DNA of 40,828 nt, from assembly GCA_947643225.1 (NCBI GenBank), contig CANRVH010000011.1, positions 1 through 40,828 of the forward strand. The letters run 5' to 3'. The translations under genes were made by a program, and so were the position numbers. Below are positions 26,401-37,138 of the stretch, one piece after another. Origin of the DNA: an uncultured Clostridia bacterium. GTDB lineage: Bacteria; Bacillota_I; Bacilli_A; RF39; UBA660. Each line of letters starts with the position of its first letter. The first letter of the stretch is position 1. The notes under the pieces are model-generated. The model had not been told where the DNA came from, searched no databases, and saw only the letters and a program-made list of their open reading frames with translations.

Positions 26401-27048
26401 GAAGCAGGAATGGATGAGGATGGTAAGACTATTCTTTATGATGGTCGTACAGGAGAACCTTTTGATAACCGAATTTCTGTTGGGATCATGTATATGATTA
26501 AACTTCATCACATGGTTGATGATAAGCTTCATGCTAGAAGTACTGGTCCATATTCTTTAGTTACTCAACAGCCACTTGGTGGTAAGGCTCAATTTGGTGG
26601 ACAAAGATTTGGAGAAATGGAAGTATGGGCATTATATGCATATGGTGCTGCTCATACATTACAAGAGATGATTACAGTTAAATCAGATGATGTTGTTGGA
26701 CGTGTTAAGGTTTATGAATCTATTGTTAAAGGACAGGAAGTTAATCAAGCTGGTGTGCCTGAGTCATTTAGAGTATTAATGAAAGAGTTCCAAGCACTAG
26801 GATTAGATATCTCAATTGTTAATGACGAAGGAAAGGCATTAGAGTTAAAAGATATAGAGGAAGCAGAAGATAAAGAAGAGATGAATTTTTCTATTGATGA
26901 TGTTGAGGTTAGTCCAGCAAAAGAGGTTCAAGAAGATGATTTGTCTTATGAAGAAGAACAAGATGAAGATGAGATGGATGAAAATCAATTTGAAGAGTTA
27001 GATGATGAGGAGATTGATCTTGCTATTGAGGAAGGAGAAGAGTTTTAA
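23434..27048 (+). CDS. rpoB: RNA polymerase subunit beta
   Basis: The catalytic beta subunit, 1204 aa from GTG 23434, which follows GGGGTGA; an ATG at 23395 in the same frame has no ribosome-binding site. Conserved blocks include the rifampicin region [19 protein letters not shown] followed by [18 protein letters not shown], then [25 protein letters not shown], and the C-terminal clamp segment [25 protein letters not shown] split across two turns. In the rifampicin region the residue matching His526 of E. coli is Asn476 (codon 24859-24861). The protein ends in a strongly acidic tail of about 60 residues. It overlaps rpoC by one base (TAATG). Confidence 0.97.
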   Translation: MSYKIVDCGDYRKRRNFSKIRNTYELKDLLEIQKKSYHWFIEKGIKEVFEDLFPVENFSGTLSLEFGDYHFDEARYSIKESKDRESTFSAPLKVEVRLFNHETGEVKEQEIFMGDMPIMTDSGTFVINGAERVIVSQLVRSPSVYFNREIDKNGREVITSQVIPTRGTWLEYETDARDVLYVRIDRTRKVTLTTLLRAFGLSSNEEIYSLFGKDEYLENTMAKDSTKNTDEALIEIYEKLRPGEPATLDSSKNNIITRFFDEFRYDLARVGRYKFNRKLNVADRLLGQTLAEDIVVDGQVKFAKGTAITKANIEEVKEALSTGFGVVEVKINDELDTYNRVQIVKIVDPMDSKKTLIVVGNDPTIEVKRLTISDVYASVSYYLNLLHGVGNFDEIDHLGNRRVRQVGELLQNQFRIGVSRMERVIRERMTTQEMEEVTPKTLINIRPVTAAMKEFFGSSQLSQFMDQTNPIAELTNKRRLSALGPGGLSRDRAGVEVRDVNASHYGRICPIESPEGPNIGLITSLASYAKIDDYGFIKTPYRKVVDSKITDEIVYLTADEEEDYIVSQSTVGTNENNEIIDDVVNARFRGENILAKAGQVDLIDVSPQQVVSVTTSCIPFLEHDDATRALMGANMQRQAMPLLRTEAPFIGTGVEHIAAKDSGVCIVAKADGIVEYVDAKKIIVKNANGKDIYYLANYELANAGICNHQKPIVKVGDQVKAGKTILADGNSTDLGELALGKNMTVAFMTFNGYNYEDAVILNENLVKEDAYTSLHLEDYEMQCRETKLGPEEITRDIPNVSEEARRNLDENGIVTVGTEVKEGDILVGKVTPKGVAELTSEEKLLHAIFGEKTREVRDTSLRVPHGGDGIVHDIKIYSHKDNDELPAGVSKVIRVYIIQKRKIQVGDKMSGRHGNKGVISLILPEEDMPYLPDGTPVDVMLNPQGVPSRMNLGQVLELHMGMAAKKLGVHVATPVFDGAHIEDIQEMMKEAGMDEDGKTILYDGRTGEPFDNRISVGIMYMIKLHHMVDDKLHARSTGPYSLVTQQPLGGKAQFGGQRFGEMEVWALYAYGAAHTLQEMITVKSDDVVGRVKVYESIVKGQEVNQAGVPESFRVLMKEFQALGLDISIVNDEGKALELKDIEEAEDKEEMNFSIDDVEVSPAKEVQEDDLSYEEEQDEDEMDENQFEELDDEEIDLAIEEGEEF

Positions 27049-30000
27049 TGATTGAAGTAAATAAAATAAAAGCATTGAAAATAGGTATTGCTTCTCCTGA
27101 AAAGATTAGACAATGGAGTTATGGTGAAGTTAAGAAACCTGAAACAATTAATTATCGTACCTTAAGGCCTGAACGAGATGGACTTTTCTGTGAAAAAATC
27201 TTTGGTCCTTCTAAGGATTTTGAATGTTCTTGTGGAAAATATAAGAGAGTTCGTTATAAAAATATTGTTTGTGATCGATGTGGAGTAGAGGTTACTCGTT
27301 CTAAGGTTCGTCGTGAACGTATGGGACATATCGAACTTGCTTCTCCTGTATCTCATATTTGGTTCTTTAAGGGTGTTCCTTCTCGTATGGGCTTAGTGCT
27401 TGATATGAGTCCTAGAGATTTAGAAGAAGTATTATATTTTGTTAGTTATGTTGTTATTGATAAAGGTAATGCTCCACTTGAAGATAAGCAAACTTTATCT
27501 GAAAAGGAATATCGTAGTTATTATGAAAAATATGGTACAGGCTTTAAAGTAGGTATGGGTGCTGAGGCAATTAAAGAATTACTTAAGAAAGTTGACTTAA
27601 AACATGATATTGATGAAATTGATAAGGAACTTGAAACTGCTCAAGGTCAAAAAAGAATTCGTTTATTAAAGCGTCTTGATGTTTTAAATGCATTCTATCT
27701 TTCTAATCAAAGACCTGAATGGATGATTCTTGATTGTATTCCTGTTATTCCACCTGATTTAAGACCAATGATTCAACTTGATGGTGGACGATTTGCTACC
27801 AGTGATTTAAATGATTTATATCGTCGTGTTATTAATCGTAATAATCGTTTAAAGAAACTGATTGATTTGGGTGCGCCTAGTATTATTATTCAAAATGAAA
27901 AACGTATGTTACAAGAGGCTGTTGATGCTTTGTTTGACAATGGTCGTCGTGGTAGAAGTGTAACAGGTGCTGGAAATAGACCTTTAAAATCTCTTTCTAG
28001 TATGTTAAAAGGTAAACAGGGACGTTTCCGTCAAAACTTACTTGGTAAACGTGTTGACTATTCTGGTCGTTCTGTTATCGTAGTTGGTCCATCCCTTAAG
28101 ATGTATCAATGTGGTATTCCAAAGGAAATGGCTCTTGAGTTATTTAAACCTCATGTTATTAATGGTTTAGTTGAACATGATATTGCGCATAATATTAAGG
28201 CTGCTAAGAGATTAATTGATAATCGTGATCCACAAGTTTGGGATATTGTTGAAGAGGCAATTAAAGAACATCCAGTGTTATTAAATCGTGCTCCTACTCT
28301 ACATAGATTGGGTATTCAGGCTTTTGAACCAATTTTAGTTGGTGGTAAGGCTATTCGACTTCATCCGCTTGTTTGTCCAGCATTTAATGCTGATTTCGAT
28401 GGAGATCAAATGGCTGTTCATGTACCTATATCAGAAGAAGCTCAAGCTGAAGCTAGATTATTGATGTTAGGTTCAAATAACATTCTTCATCCAAAGAGCG
28501 GTGACCCAATTGTTACTCCTTCTCAAGATATGGTTTTAGGTAATTATTATATTACAATGGAAAAAGCTGGAGAAATAGGAGAGGGAAGATTATTTAAGAA
28601 CACAAATGAAGCGTTAATGGCATATGAAAGACGTGAGGTTACATTACATACCAGAGTTGCTGTTCCTGTTAGTTCATTTAAACATAAACTATTTACTGAT
28701 GATAAAAAGGATAAATACTTAGTTACTACCGTTGGTAAAATTAAGTTTAATGAAATTTTACCTGATTCATTCCCATATGTTAATGAACCAACTGATGAGA
28801 ATATTCAACAAATGACACCAAATCAATATTTTATAGAGCGTGGTAAAAATGTTCCTGAAGAGATTCGTAATATGCCTCTTGTTAAACCTTTTGCCAAAGG
28901 TGCTTTAGAAAAAATTATTGCTCAGGTATTTAAACGTTATAAGACTACAGAAACATCAATGATGCTTGATCAGTTAAAAGATTTAGGATTCAAGTATTCT
29001 ACTATTGCAGGTATTACTGTTAGTATGAGTGATATTGTAACTAGTGAACATAAACAAGAATATGTAGATGATGGTCAGGCCATGGTTGATAAAATTAATA
29101 AGCAATATAAACGTGGACTGATTACTGATGAAGAACGTCATCTAAAAGTATTAGATGTTTGGTATGGTGTTAAGGATAAAGTCCAATCTGAACTTGAAGA
29201 GATTTCTCAAAAAGAAACTGAAAATCCAATTTTCATGATGATGCATTCTAAAGCACGTGGTAACATTTCTAACTTTACTCAAGTTGCTGGTATGCGTGGT
29301 TTAATGCAGAAACCAAATGGAGATCCAATTGAAATTCCAGTTTTATCGAACTTTAAAGAAGGACTTTCTGTTGCTGAATTCTTCTTATCTACACATAGTG
29401 CTCGAAAGGGTAGTGCTGATACAGCTTTGAAAACGGCTGATTCTGGATATTTAACTCGTCGTTTAGTTGATGTATCTCAGGATATGATCGTTACTTGTGA
29501 AGATTGTGGAACCGATCAGGGTGTAGTTGTTTATGATTTTGTTAATGAGAAAAATGGTTCTGTTATTGAAGGATTAAGAGATCGTATTGTTGGACGTTTT
29601 GTTAATAAGAAAGTGCTTCATCCTGAGACTAAAGAGGTTATTGTTGAGAAGTTAGAAATGATTACAGAATCTATTGCTGATAAGATTATCGAGGCTGGAA
29701 TAACAGAGGTTGAGATTCGTACTATATTAACATGTGGTGTTCAAAATGGTGTTTGTCAAAAATGTTATGGTCGTAATTTAGCAACAGGTAATTTAGTTGA
29801 AGTAGGAGAAGCAGTTGGTGTTATGGCAGCTCAATCTATTGGTGAACCTGGTACTCAACTTACTATGCGTACTTTCCATACTGGTGGAGTTGCTGGAGGA
29901 GAAGATATTACTCAGGGTCTTCCTCGTGTTCAAGAGTTATTTGAAGCTCGTAATCCAAAAGGAAAAGCAACCATTTCTGAGATTGATGGTAAAGTTACTA

Positions 30001-30680
30001 AGATTAAAGAAGATCATGGTAAATATAAAATTAGTGTTACTAATTCACTTGAAACTAAGGAACATGTTTCCAATTATGGAGCTAAGCTTTGTGTTGATAA
30101 AGGACAAGAAGTTAAATGTGGTGAGAGGTTAACAGAAGGAGCAATTTCTCCTAAGGAATTACTTGCGGTAACTGATCCTATTACAACTCAAGAATATATT
30201 TTAAAAGAAGTACAAAATACATATCGTTCTCAAGGTGTGGATATTTCTGATAAACATATTGAAATTATTGCACGTAGAATGATTTCTAGAATTAGAATTG
30301 TGGAAAGTGGAGATACTAAATTTTTACCTGGTAGTCTTGTTAATTTCTATGAGTTTACTGATGGAAATAAGGAGGCTGTTATTCATGGTAAAAAGCCTGC
30401 ACTTGGTAAACCAGTTTTACTTGGTATTACAAAGGCATCACTTGAAACAGATTCGTTCTTATCTGCTGCATCATTCCAGGAAACAACAAGAATTCTTACT
30501 GATGCTGCAATTAAAGGAAAAGTTGATCATTTAGAGGGATTAAAGGAAAATGTTATTATTGGTAAATTAATTCCTGCGGGAACAGGTGTTAAACGATATC
30601 AGGATATTCATTATGATCTTTCTAGAGAATTAACTGATGAAGAACCAATTGATCAGCTTGAAGATGAATTTATGGAATAG
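27048..30680 (+). CDS. rpoC: RNA polymerase subunit beta'
   Basis: The 1210-aa beta' subunit. The N-terminal zinc ribbon ([20 protein letters not shown], about residues 60-79), the active-site NADFDGDQ with magnesium-binding Asp449, Asp451 and Asp453, and the second zinc site (CEDCG ... [13 protein letters not shown]) are all present, as are the bridge and trigger helices around [20 protein letters not shown]. No spacer domain insertion is seen. Start ATG overlaps the rpoB stop by one base, ensuring balanced subunit production. A GC-containing terminator begins in the last codons. Confidence 0.97.
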   Translation: MIEVNKIKALKIGIASPEKIRQWSYGEVKKPETINYRTLRPERDGLFCEKIFGPSKDFECSCGKYKRVRYKNIVCDRCGVEVTRSKVRRERMGHIELASPVSHIWFFKGVPSRMGLVLDMSPRDLEEVLYFVSYVVIDKGNAPLEDKQTLSEKEYRSYYEKYGTGFKVGMGAEAIKELLKKVDLKHDIDEIDKELETAQGQKRIRLLKRLDVLNAFYLSNQRPEWMILDCIPVIPPDLRPMIQLDGGRFATSDLNDLYRRVINRNNRLKKLIDLGAPSIIIQNEKRMLQEAVDALFDNGRRGRSVTGAGNRPLKSLSSMLKGKQGRFRQNLLGKRVDYSGRSVIVVGPSLKMYQCGIPKEMALELFKPHVINGLVEHDIAHNIKAAKRLIDNRDPQVWDIVEEAIKEHPVLLNRAPTLHRLGIQAFEPILVGGKAIRLHPLVCPAFNADFDGDQMAVHVPISEEAQAEARLLMLGSNNILHPKSGDPIVTPSQDMVLGNYYITMEKAGEIGEGRLFKNTNEALMAYERREVTLHTRVAVPVSSFKHKLFTDDKKDKYLVTTVGKIKFNEILPDSFPYVNEPTDENIQQMTPNQYFIERGKNVPEEIRNMPLVKPFAKGALEKIIAQVFKRYKTTETSMMLDQLKDLGFKYSTIAGITVSMSDIVTSEHKQEYVDDGQAMVDKINKQYKRGLITDEERHLKVLDVWYGVKDKVQSELEEISQKETENPIFMMMHSKARGNISNFTQVAGMRGLMQKPNGDPIEIPVLSNFKEGLSVAEFFLSTHSARKGSADTALKTADSGYLTRRLVDVSQDMIVTCEDCGTDQGVVVYDFVNEKNGSVIEGLRDRIVGRFVNKKVLHPETKEVIVEKLEMITESIADKIIEAGITEVEIRTILTCGVQNGVCQKCYGRNLATGNLVEVGEAVGVMAAQSIGEPGTQLTMRTFHTGGVAGGEDITQGLPRVQELFEARNPKGKATISEIDGKVTKIKEDHGKYKISVTNSLETKEHVSNYGAKLCVDKGQEVKCGERLTEGAISPKELLAVTDPITTQEYILKEVQNTYRSQGVDISDKHIEIIARRMISRIRIVESGDTKFLPGSLVNFYEFTDGNKEAVIHGKKPALGKPVLLGITKASLETDSFLSAASFQETTRILTDAAIKGKVDHLEGLKENVIIGKLIPAGTGVKRYQDIHYDLSRELTDEEPIDQLEDEFME

Positions 30681-30696
30681 GAAACTATTCCTTTTT
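30674..30696 (+). terminator. Terminator across the rpoC stop codon
   Basis: GGAATAG (30674-30680) pairs perfectly with CTATTCC (30685-30691) around a stable GAAA tetraloop, followed by TTTTT. The TAG stop is the last codon of the 5' arm. Confidence 0.85.
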
Positions 30697-30745
30697 CTTT
30701 ACAAATTATTTGATGTGTTTTAGAATAATTTTGTGAGGTGATTTT

Positions 30746-30913
30746 GTGGAGAAGCTCAATGATAAAGGATGGAGTTTAAGTACCATGATTATATTGGTTG
30801 TTGTTTTGATTTTGGCTGTATTAATTGTTTCTATCTTGGTTTATCATGTAGATCATGGTAAAGATTCCTCTAATCCAATATTTAAAAATTATGAAGTTGA
30901 AAATAATTCATAA
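30746..30913 (+). CDS. Small membrane protein with prepilin-like N-terminus, 55 aa
   Basis: A short gene with a very good ribosome-binding site (GAGGTGAT, 30735-30742) before GTG 30746. The N-terminus reads NDKGWSLSTMIILVVVLI, then one long hydrophobic helix to about residue 33 and a short polar tail. A Gly followed by an aromatic residue, Ser-Leu and then a hydrophobic helix resembles a type IV prepilin cleavage site, although the usual Glu at position +5 is Thr here. It may simply be a small membrane protein. It occupies the place of the L7Ae-like gene (ybxF) found between rpoC and rpsL in B. subtilis, to which it is unrelated. Confidence 0.6.
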   Translation: MEKLNDKGWSLSTMIILVVVLILAVLIVSILVYHVDHGKDSSNPIFKNYEVENNS

Positions 30914-30924
30914 TTTTTAAATAT
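30878..30924 (+). terminator. 18-bp perfect hairpin at the end of the small ORF
   Basis: An exact 18-bp inverted repeat (30878-30895 with 30907-30924, 11-nt loop) overlaps the last 12 codons and the stop of the small membrane protein gene. The stem is nearly all A-T and the following tract is T-rich but not a pure run. It is probably a terminator or 3'-end stabiliser. From 30925 to 31127 I see no gene or clear structure. Confidence 0.5.
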
Positions 30925-31124
30925 GAAATTAATATTTTATTTTATTATTTAAAAATAAGTAATAGTATCAAAAATGTAAAAAATTGTTGTTAGTGAGCAG
31001 ATTATATTAATATTAAAAGGATTTTTAAATTTTCTACAAACAAAAGAAATTGAAGAGTCTTTTTGATAAAGCAGAACAGAGTAAAATTTAGTTTTTAAGT
31101 TGTGTAGATATATCGTTGAATATG

Positions 31125-31133
31125 TGATATACT
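31125..31133 (+). promoter_or_regulatory. Extended -10 promoter of a short RNA
   Basis: TGA followed by TATACT (31128-31133); no good -35. Start is expected near 31140, exactly at the base of the hairpin that follows. Confidence 0.45.
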
Positions 31134-31139
31134 AGTCAT

Positions 31140-31207
31140 AAGCAATGAGTCCTTTCATATAATTTTTTTGTTTAATTAATATTTTATACGACTTATTGCT
31201 TTTTTTG
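31140..31207 (+). ncRNA. Candidate short RNA ending in a terminator
   Basis: AGCAATGAGTC (31141-31151) pairs with GACTTATTGCT (31190-31200), 11 pairs with one G-T, and is followed by seven T residues. The 38-nt loop is A/T-rich. With the promoter immediately upstream, the unit would make an RNA of about 65 nt whose two ends are paired. Its 5' end (AGTCATAAGCAAT after the -10) closely resembles that of the retron-like RNA at 40372. It may instead be only a terminator with a large loop, upstream of the rpsL promoter. Confidence 0.45.
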
Positions 31208-31271
31208 TACCCAAAAGGTGTCACATCAATTGTAACTCTACAAAAAGGATTAACATTATCAATATTCTGTA

Positions 31272-31300
31272 TTGACATTCATATACTATGGTGATATAGT
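31272..31300 (+). promoter_or_regulatory. Strong promoter of the rpsL-rpsG-fusA operon
   Basis: Perfect TTGACA (31272-31277), 17-nt spacer and TATAGT (31295-31300) preceded by TGA (extended -10). Start is expected near 31307, leaving a leader of about 93 nt. Confidence 0.8.
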
Positions 31301-31320
31301 ATCATTACTGGTTAAATTGG

Positions 31321-31346
31321 GTTTTGCTGTGTGCAAAACTTTATTT
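31321..31346 (+). terminator. Attenuator-like hairpin in the rpsL leader
   Basis: GTTTTGC (31321-31327) pairs with GCAAAAC (31333-31339), 5-nt loop, followed by TTTATTT. A second, weaker hairpin (GATACA 31360-31365 with TGTGTC near 31374-31379) lies just before the rpsL ribosome-binding site. Together they suggest control of the operon by leader structure. Confidence 0.5.
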
Positions 31347-31399
31347 AGACATAAAAATGATACACCAGGGTATGTGTCAAGAAAGGAGATATATATTAT

Positions 31400-31819
31400 A
31401 TGCCTACAATCAATCAATTAATACATAATAAACGTAAAGATAAGAAAAGAAAGAGTAAAGCTCCAGTATTACAAGTTGGAATTAATACAATCAAGAAGAA
31501 AGCAACTAATGTATCTGCTCCTCAAAAACGTGGTGTTTGTACACGTGTTGGAACAAAGACACCTAAGAAACCAAACTCAGCTTTAAGAAAATATGCTCGT
31601 GTTCGTTTAAGTAATGGAAAAGAAGTGGATACTTATATTCCAGGAATTGGACATAATTTACAAGAACACAGTGTGGTATTAATCCGTGGTGGACGTGTTA
31701 AAGATCTTATCGGTGTACGTTATCATATTATTCGTGGTACTTTAGATACTGCAGGAGTTAAAGATCGTATGCAAGGTCGTAGTAAATATGGTGCAAAAAA
31801 ACCAAAAGATAATAAATAA
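31400..31819 (+). CDS. rpsL: Ribosomal protein uS12
   Basis: A 139-aa decoding-centre protein. The conserved [19 protein letters not shown] and [17 protein letters not shown] segments are present, with Lys at the positions where changes give streptomycin resistance, so the sequence looks like the sensitive form. AAAGGAGATAT precedes the ATG. It is the first gene of the str operon and is followed by rpsG after 28 nt. Confidence 0.97.
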   Translation: MPTINQLIHNKRKDKKRKSKAPVLQVGINTIKKKATNVSAPQKRGVCTRVGTKTPKKPNSALRKYARVRLSNGKEVDTYIPGIGHNLQEHSVVLIRGGRVKDLIGVRYHIIRGTLDTAGVKDRMQGRSKYGAKKPKDNK

Positions 31820-31847
31820 TATTAAATATTGAAGGGAGGAAAAGATA

Positions 31848-32315
31848 ATGCGTAAGAGACGTGCAGTAAAAAGAGATGTTCTTGCAGATCCAATTTATAA
31901 GTCAAAGGTTGTTACTAAATTAATTAATACAATCATGCTTGATGGAAAAAAGGGAATAGCTCAAAGTATAGTTTATGATGCATTTGAACAGGTAAAAACA
32001 AAAACTGGTAGTGATCCATTAGAAGTTTTTACTAAGGCTATGGAAAACATTAAACCAGAGCTTGAGGTTAAATCTCGTCGTGTTGGAGGTAGTAACTATC
32101 AAGTGCCAATCGAAGTAAGTCCAGCTAGGAGTCAAGCTTTAGGTCTTCGTTGGTTAACTAAATATTCTCGTGAACGTGGTGGTAGAGGAATGGCTGAAAA
32201 TTTAGCTAATGAAATTATGGATGCTGCCAACGGAACAGGAGCCGCAGTGAAAAAACGTGAGGATACTCACAGAATGGCTGAAGCGAATAAAGCTTTTGCA
32301 CATTATAGATGGTAG
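31848..32315 (+). CDS. rpsG: Ribosomal protein uS7
   Basis: A 155-aa primary assembly protein of the 30S head. Family segments are clear: [17 protein letters not shown] at the start, [28 protein letters not shown], and the C-terminal [31 protein letters not shown] precedes the ATG, and fusA follows after 12 nt. Confidence 0.97.
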   Translation: MRKRRAVKRDVLADPIYKSKVVTKLINTIMLDGKKGIAQSIVYDAFEQVKTKTGSDPLEVFTKAMENIKPELEVKSRRVGGSNYQVPIEVSPARSQALGLRWLTKYSRERGGRGMAENLANEIMDAANGTGAAVKKREDTHRMAEANKAFAHYRW

Positions 32316-32327
32316 GAGGAAAATCAT

Positions 32328-34397
32328 ATGGCAAGAGATACATCTTTAGAGCATACTAGAAATTTTGGTATTATGGCTCACATTGATGCAGGAAAAACAA
32401 CTTGTACAGAACGTATTTTATATCATACAGGAAAAATTCATAAAATTGGAGAAACACATGATGGAGAATCTCAAATGGACTGGATGGTACAGGAACAAGA
32501 ACGTGGTATTACAATAACATCTGCAGCTACTACAGCTCATTGGAAAGATTATCGTTATAATATTATTGATACTCCAGGTCATGTTGACTTTACTATTGAA
32601 GTTAGTAGAAGTTTACGTGTACTTGATGGTGCTGTTGCATTAATTGATGCACAAGCAGGTGTTGAACCTCAGACTGAGACGGTTTGGAGACAGGCTTCTG
32701 AGTTTAAAGTTCCTAGAATTATTTTTGCAAATAAAATGGATAAGATGGGTGCTGATTTTTCATTTAGTTTAAATTCAATTACTCAAAAATTAGGTGTTAA
32801 TTCTGCACCTATTGAATGGCCAATTGGAGCGGAGGATCAATTTGATGGAATTATTGACCTTGTTACAATGAAGGCATATCATTATGATGGTAAACCAGAA
32901 GAAGAGGCACAAGAAATTGAGATTCCTGCTGATTTGGTTTCCCTTGCTGAGGAGAAACATGCTGAATTGGTTGAAACAGTTGCTGAATTTGATGATGAAT
33001 TAATGGAAGTTTATCTTGAAGGTGGAGAAGTAACTGTTGATTTAATTAAAAGAGCTATTAGAAATGGTGTATTAAAAGCAGAGTTTTTCCCAGTTATGTG
33101 TGGAACAGCTTTAGGGAATAAAGGTGTTAAGTTATTACTTGATGCAATTATTGATTATTTACCTAGTCCAGTTGATATTTCATCTATAAAAGGGACAGAT
33201 GCAAATGGAAAAGAGGTAGAACGTCATCCTAATGATAGTCAACCATTTAGTGCTTTAGCATTTAAAGTAATGACAGATCCATTTGTTGGTCGTTTAACAT
33301 TTTTTAGAGTTTATTCTGGTCATTTAAGTAGTGGTAGTTATGTACTTAATTCTACTAAGGATACTAAAGAAAGAATTGGTCGTATTTTACAAATGCATGC
33401 TAATACACGTAAAGAAATTACAGACGTTTATACAGGAGATATTGCAGCTGCTGTTGGACTTAAAAATACAACAACAGGAGATACTTTGTGTGATGAGAAA
33501 AATGCAGTTATTCTTGAAAGTTTAGTAGTTCCAGAACCAGTTATTGAGCTTGCTGTTGAGCCTAAGACAAAAGCTGATCAAGATAAGATGGCTATTGCTC
33601 TTCAAAAACTTGCTGAGGAGGATCCAACATTTAAGGTTCACACCGATCATGAAACAGGTCAAACTGTTATTGCTGGTATGGGTGAATTACATCTTGATGT
33701 TATCGTTGATAGAATGAAGCGTGAATTTAATGTTGAAGCTAATGTTGGTAGACCTCAAGTTGCTTATCGTGAAACCATTAAACAAAAAGGTGATTGTGAA
33801 GGTAAATATATTAAACAATCTGGTGGACGTGGACAATATGGACATGTTTGGGTTGAATTTGAACCTCTTGAAGAACAAGTATATGAGTTTGTTGATAAAG
33901 TTGTTGGTGGTGTTGTTCCACGTGAATATATACCAGTTGTTGATAAGGGATTACAAGAAGCACTTCAGAATGGAGTACTTGCAGGATATCCTATGATTAA
34001 CGTACGTGCTACTTTACATGATGGTAGTTATCATGATGTTGACTCTAATGAAATGGCATTTAAAGTTGCTGCAAGTTTAGCTGTTAAAGAAATGAAAAAT
34101 AAATGTATGCCAGTTATTTTAGAGCCAATTATGAAAGTTGATGTTACAACACCAGAAGAATATTTTGGTAATGTAATGGGTGATTTAACAGGACGTCGTG
34201 GTAGGCCACTTGGTCAAGATACACAACTTGGTGCTGTTAAGTTAAGTGCAATGGTTCCACTATCTGAAATGTTTGGTTATGCAACTTCTCTTAGAAGTAA
34301 TACTCAAGGTAGAGCTAACTTTGTAATGTTCTTTGATCATTATGAAGAAGTTCCAAAAAGCATTTCTGAGGAAATAATTAAAAAAAGTGGAAATTAA
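32328..34397 (+). CDS. fusA: Elongation factor G
   Basis: A 689-aa translational GTPase that drives translocation. G1 is AHIDAGKTT (about residues 17-25), G2/G3 include RGITITSAA and DTPGHVDF, and G4 is NKMDKMG. Domains II-V follow with the conserved [10 protein letters not shown] and the C-terminal [19 protein letters not shown] segment. AGGAGG precedes the ATG. It is separated from tuf by 81 nt that contain the tuf promoter. Confidence 0.97.
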   Translation: MARDTSLEHTRNFGIMAHIDAGKTTCTERILYHTGKIHKIGETHDGESQMDWMVQEQERGITITSAATTAHWKDYRYNIIDTPGHVDFTIEVSRSLRVLDGAVALIDAQAGVEPQTETVWRQASEFKVPRIIFANKMDKMGADFSFSLNSITQKLGVNSAPIEWPIGAEDQFDGIIDLVTMKAYHYDGKPEEEAQEIEIPADLVSLAEEKHAELVETVAEFDDELMEVYLEGGEVTVDLIKRAIRNGVLKAEFFPVMCGTALGNKGVKLLLDAIIDYLPSPVDISSIKGTDANGKEVERHPNDSQPFSALAFKVMTDPFVGRLTFFRVYSGHLSSGSYVLNSTKDTKERIGRILQMHANTRKEITDVYTGDIAAAVGLKNTTTGDTLCDEKNAVILESLVVPEPVIELAVEPKTKADQDKMAIALQKLAEEDPTFKVHTDHETGQTVIAGMGELHLDVIVDRMKREFNVEANVGRPQVAYRETIKQKGDCEGKYIKQSGGRGQYGHVWVEFEPLEEQVYEFVDKVVGGVVPREYIPVVDKGLQEALQNGVLAGYPMINVRATLHDGSYHDVDSNEMAFKVAASLAVKEMKNKCMPVILEPIMKVDVTTPEEYFGNVMGDLTGRRGRPLGQDTQLGAVKLSAMVPLSEMFGYATSLRSNTQGRANFVMFFDHYEEVPKSISEEIIKKSGN

Positions 34398-34417
34398 TGA
34401 AAAAAGTATCAAAATAG

Positions 34418-34446
34418 TTGAAAAAACTTCAATTATTAGATAAAAT
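34418..34446 (+). promoter_or_regulatory. Promoter of tuf
   Basis: TTGAAA at 34418-34423, a 17-nt spacer and TAAAAT at 34441-34446, start near 34453, followed by AAGGAGG. It allows tuf to be made in excess over the upstream operon. Confidence 0.6.
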
Positions 34447-34478
34447 AGATTTTGTAATAAATAAGGAGGAAAAAAATT

Positions 34479-35663
34479 ATGGCAAAAGCAAAATTTGATC
34501 GTTCAAAACCACATGTTAACATTGGTACTATTGGACACGTAGATCATGGAAAAACTACTCTTACTGCTGCTATTACTAAGTGTTTAGCTGGAAAAAATGG
34601 TAATGAAGCTGTTGATTTCGCTAATATCGATAAAGCACCAGAAGAAAGAGAACGTGGAATTACTATCAATACTGCTCATGTTGAGTATAGTACTGATAAT
34701 AGACATTATGCACACGTAGATTGTCCAGGACATGCTGATTATGTAAAAAACATGATTACAGGTGCTGCTCAAATGGATGGAGCAATATTAGTTATTGCTG
34801 CTACTGATGGACCTATGGCACAAACTCGTGAACACATCTTACTTGCTCGTCAAGTTGGAGTACCTAAAATGGTTGTATTCATGAATAAATGTGATATGGT
34901 TGATGATCCAGAATTATTAGATTTAGTAGAAATGGAAATTCGTGACTTATTAAGCGAATATGATTTCGATGGAGATAATACTCCAATCATTCGTGGTTCA
35001 GCATTAAAAGCTCTTGAAGGTGATGCTAATTATGTAGCTAATATTGATGAATTAATGGCTGCAGTTGATGAGTGGATTCCAACTCCTGATAGAGATACTG
35101 ATAAACCATTCTTAATGAGTATTGAAGATGTATTCACAATTACAGGACGTGGTACTGTTGTTACTGGTCGTGTTGAACGTGGTCAATTAAAACTTAATGA
35201 TGAAGTTGAAATTGTAGGTATTAAAGATACTCAAAAAACTGTTGCTACAGGAATCGAAATGTTTAGAAAACAATTAGATTATGCTGAAGCAGGAGATAAT
35301 GCAGGTGTACTTTTACGTGGTATTTCACGTGAACAAGTAGAACGTGGTCAAGTTCTTGTTAAACCTGGAACAGTTACTCCACATACTAAATTTAAAGCTT
35401 CTGTTTATGTATTAACAAAAGAAGAGGGTGGACGTCATACACCATTCTTTACAAACTATCGTCCTCAATTCTATTTCAGAACTACAGACGTAACTGGTGT
35501 TATTGATTTACCAGAAGGTGTAGAAATGGTTATGCCAGGTGATAATATTAACTTTGATGTTGAATTAATTCACCCAATCGCTCTTGAACAAGGTACTAAG
35601 TTCTCTATCCGTGAAGGTGGACGTACTGTTGGTGCTGGTGTTGTTTCAGAAGTTATTGAATAA
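34479..35663 (+). CDS. tuf: Elongation factor Tu
   Basis: A 394-aa GTPase that delivers aminoacyl-tRNA. GHVDHGKTT (G1), RGITINTAH (G2), DCPGHADY (G3), NKCDM (G4) and GSALKAL (G5) are all present, followed by beta-barrel domains II and III ending [14 protein letters not shown]. Codons are visibly more selected (for example CGT, GGT and TTC) than in neighbouring genes, as expected for the most abundant protein. Its own promoter and a strong terminator enclose it. Confidence 0.98.
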   Translation: MAKAKFDRSKPHVNIGTIGHVDHGKTTLTAAITKCLAGKNGNEAVDFANIDKAPEERERGITINTAHVEYSTDNRHYAHVDCPGHADYVKNMITGAAQMDGAILVIAATDGPMAQTREHILLARQVGVPKMVVFMNKCDMVDDPELLDLVEMEIRDLLSEYDFDGDNTPIIRGSALKALEGDANYVANIDELMAAVDEWIPTPDRDTDKPFLMSIEDVFTITGRGTVVTGRVERGQLKLNDEVEIVGIKDTQKTVATGIEMFRKQLDYAEAGDNAGVLLRGISREQVERGQVLVKPGTVTPHTKFKASVYVLTKEEGGRHTPFFTNYRPQFYFRTTDVTGVIDLPEGVEMVMPGDNINFDVELIHPIALEQGTKFSIREGGRTVGAGVVSEVIE

Positions 35664-35669
35664 TTAATT

Positions 35670-35696
35670 AAAAAGGCGAGATATCTTGCCTTTTTT
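35670..35696 (+). terminator. Terminator after tuf
   Basis: AAAAAGGC (35670-35677) pairs with GCCTTTTT (35688-35695), extended inward by an imperfect palindrome (G-T then AGA/TCT), with a T-run. It starts seven bases after the stop. Confidence 0.8.
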
Positions 35697-35805
35697 GTAT
35701 TTTAAGTGTTTATTTGAATGAATCAGATGTTGTCTATTATTTTATGTAATTGAATGGATTTTAAATTTATTATCAGTAATTTTTATAAATAATAATTTAT
35801 GAATT

Positions 35806-35843
35806 AAAAAAATTAATCTTTATTTAAAAGATTAATTTTTTTT
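35806..35843. terminator. Bidirectional terminator at the femX end
   Basis: AATTAATCTTT (35811-35821) pairs perfectly with AAAGATTAATT (35827-35837), 5-nt loop, flanked by A residues on the left and T residues on the right, so it can act on both strands. The minus-strand stop codon of femX (35832-35834) lies in the stem. The stretch 35697-35805 shows nothing else. Confidence 0.7.
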
Positions 35844-37112
35844 GTTAGTATTCATTTTGTTTAATTTATAATTTTTATCTTTACTAAAACTTTTATACAT
35901 TGTATAAGTAAAGTTATTTAGTATCAGATCAAATTCACCAATATATTCTGTTGGTATAATATTAAATCCAAGTTTCATTTCATTTAAGTTTTTATAAGGA
36001 TTATTACTTTTAAAATTTCCTACTATAGCATTCATATTAAAATATTTTAATCCTTTTTTCTTTGTTTCATTTATGATATACCATTTTAATAAATAATTGC
36101 AATTTAAGTAACTATATTTTTGTTCAAAGCCATCAATAATTAGATAGGAGGCCTGGTTATATTCTATTGTTAATGCTGCTCCTATTATTAATCCTTTTGG
36201 ATATTCTTTTAGAAGTTTTGTTGCTAAGACTAAATCATTTTTATAGGTATTAATCAATTTATCTGATTCCATTTTTGCATTTAAGTCTCTTTTTTTAATC
36301 GTATTATTGTCTGTTTGTTTATTTTGAATTTTTTTTGCTAAAAAGTCGTTTTTGTCTAGTTCATTTTCATATCTTTTTTTTGCTTCTACTACAAAGGAAT
36401 CTGTATTTAAAACAGCATAGTAAATATTACTTGTTTGATAATTTTTTACTAGATCATTTATATATTTTTGGGGTAGGGTTGTTTTTGTTTTACAGAATTC
36501 ATATAGTTTATCTGTTCTTTTTTCTTTATCATTAAAAATCGTTATTCCACAACCTATGGCTCTATTTATTTTGTGCCTAGTTCTTTTTGTTAAATTTTTA
36601 AATAAAGCATTGTTTTCTTCATTTAAAATTTTTATTGCTTCGTATCTAGGTAATTCATTCTCAAAATATTTGTTTTGTCCTTTATAATTAAAACCAGCTT
36701 CTTTAATGTTTTTCATGATGTTATTGATTTCATTATTCATATTTATCGGCTTACCAGAGGAGTTTCTTATAGTTGCTGGAATATAGGGGTCCATTCTTAG
36801 AATTAGAAAACCTTGTTTACCTAGTATTTGTTTTAACTTTTTACTTAATTCTTGTACTTTTTCTTGATCTGTATAATCAAATAAAATTCCACGAGGAGCA
36901 TAAGCAATTTTTTGGTTCATGAATATTTCTTTATAAATAATCAAGGAAGCACCAATTAGATTTTTTGCATCATCTTTAATACCCAAATAGTGAATATTAT
37001 AGCCATTTTCAGCCATAGTTTTTCCATAGTTTGATGTTTGATAGTAATTACAGTATTTATGATTTCTTGCAAAGGAATCAAATTGATTGGGTTCTAAAGT
37101 AACTATTTGCAT
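35832..37112 (-). CDS. FemAB-family peptidoglycan bridge aminoacyltransferase
   Basis: A 426-aa FemABX/MurM-type enzyme that adds amino acids from aminoacyl-tRNA to the lipid II side chain. Typical elements are an N-terminal GNAT-like domain with YYQTSNYGKTM and YAPRGILFDY, the RMDPYIP segment, a Lys/Asn-rich coiled-coil arm (about residues 236-298), and the second GNAT-like domain with LIIGAALTIEY, YLNCNYLLKWYIINETKK and the final GFNIIPTEYIGEFDL. It is a minus-strand single gene with AAGGAGG before its ATG and its own extended -10 promoter. Which amino acid it adds cannot be told; several femX paralogues usually exist per genome. Confidence 0.9.
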   Translation of the reverse strand: MQIVTLEPNQFDSFARNHKYCNYYQTSNYGKTMAENGYNIHYLGIKDDAKNLIGASLIIYKEIFMNQKIAYAPRGILFDYTDQEKVQELSKKLKQILGKQGFLILRMDPYIPATIRNSSGKPINMNNEINNIMKNIKEAGFNYKGQNKYFENELPRYEAIKILNEENNALFKNLTKRTRHKINRAIGCGITIFNDKEKRTDKLYEFCKTKTTLPQKYINDLVKNYQTSNIYYAVLNTDSFVVEAKKRYENELDKNDFLAKKIQNKQTDNNTIKKRDLNAKMESDKLINTYKNDLVLATKLLKEYPKGLIIGAALTIEYNQASYLIIDGFEQKYSYLNCNYLLKWYIINETKKKGLKYFNMNAIVGNFKSNNPYKNLNEMKLGFNIIPTEYIGEFDLILNNFTYTMYKSFSKDKNYKLNKMNTNKKN

Positions 37113-37138
37113 ATTGGTCCTCCTTACTTTTCTTTTTT

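Noticed and set aside
33331-33996. Extra open frames inside fusA (33331-33525, 33721-33996) and in rpoC (29815-30132, 30298-30534)
   Set aside because: They overlap conserved coding sequence in another frame, have no ribosome-binding sites, and have Leu/Val/Lys-rich shadow compositions.
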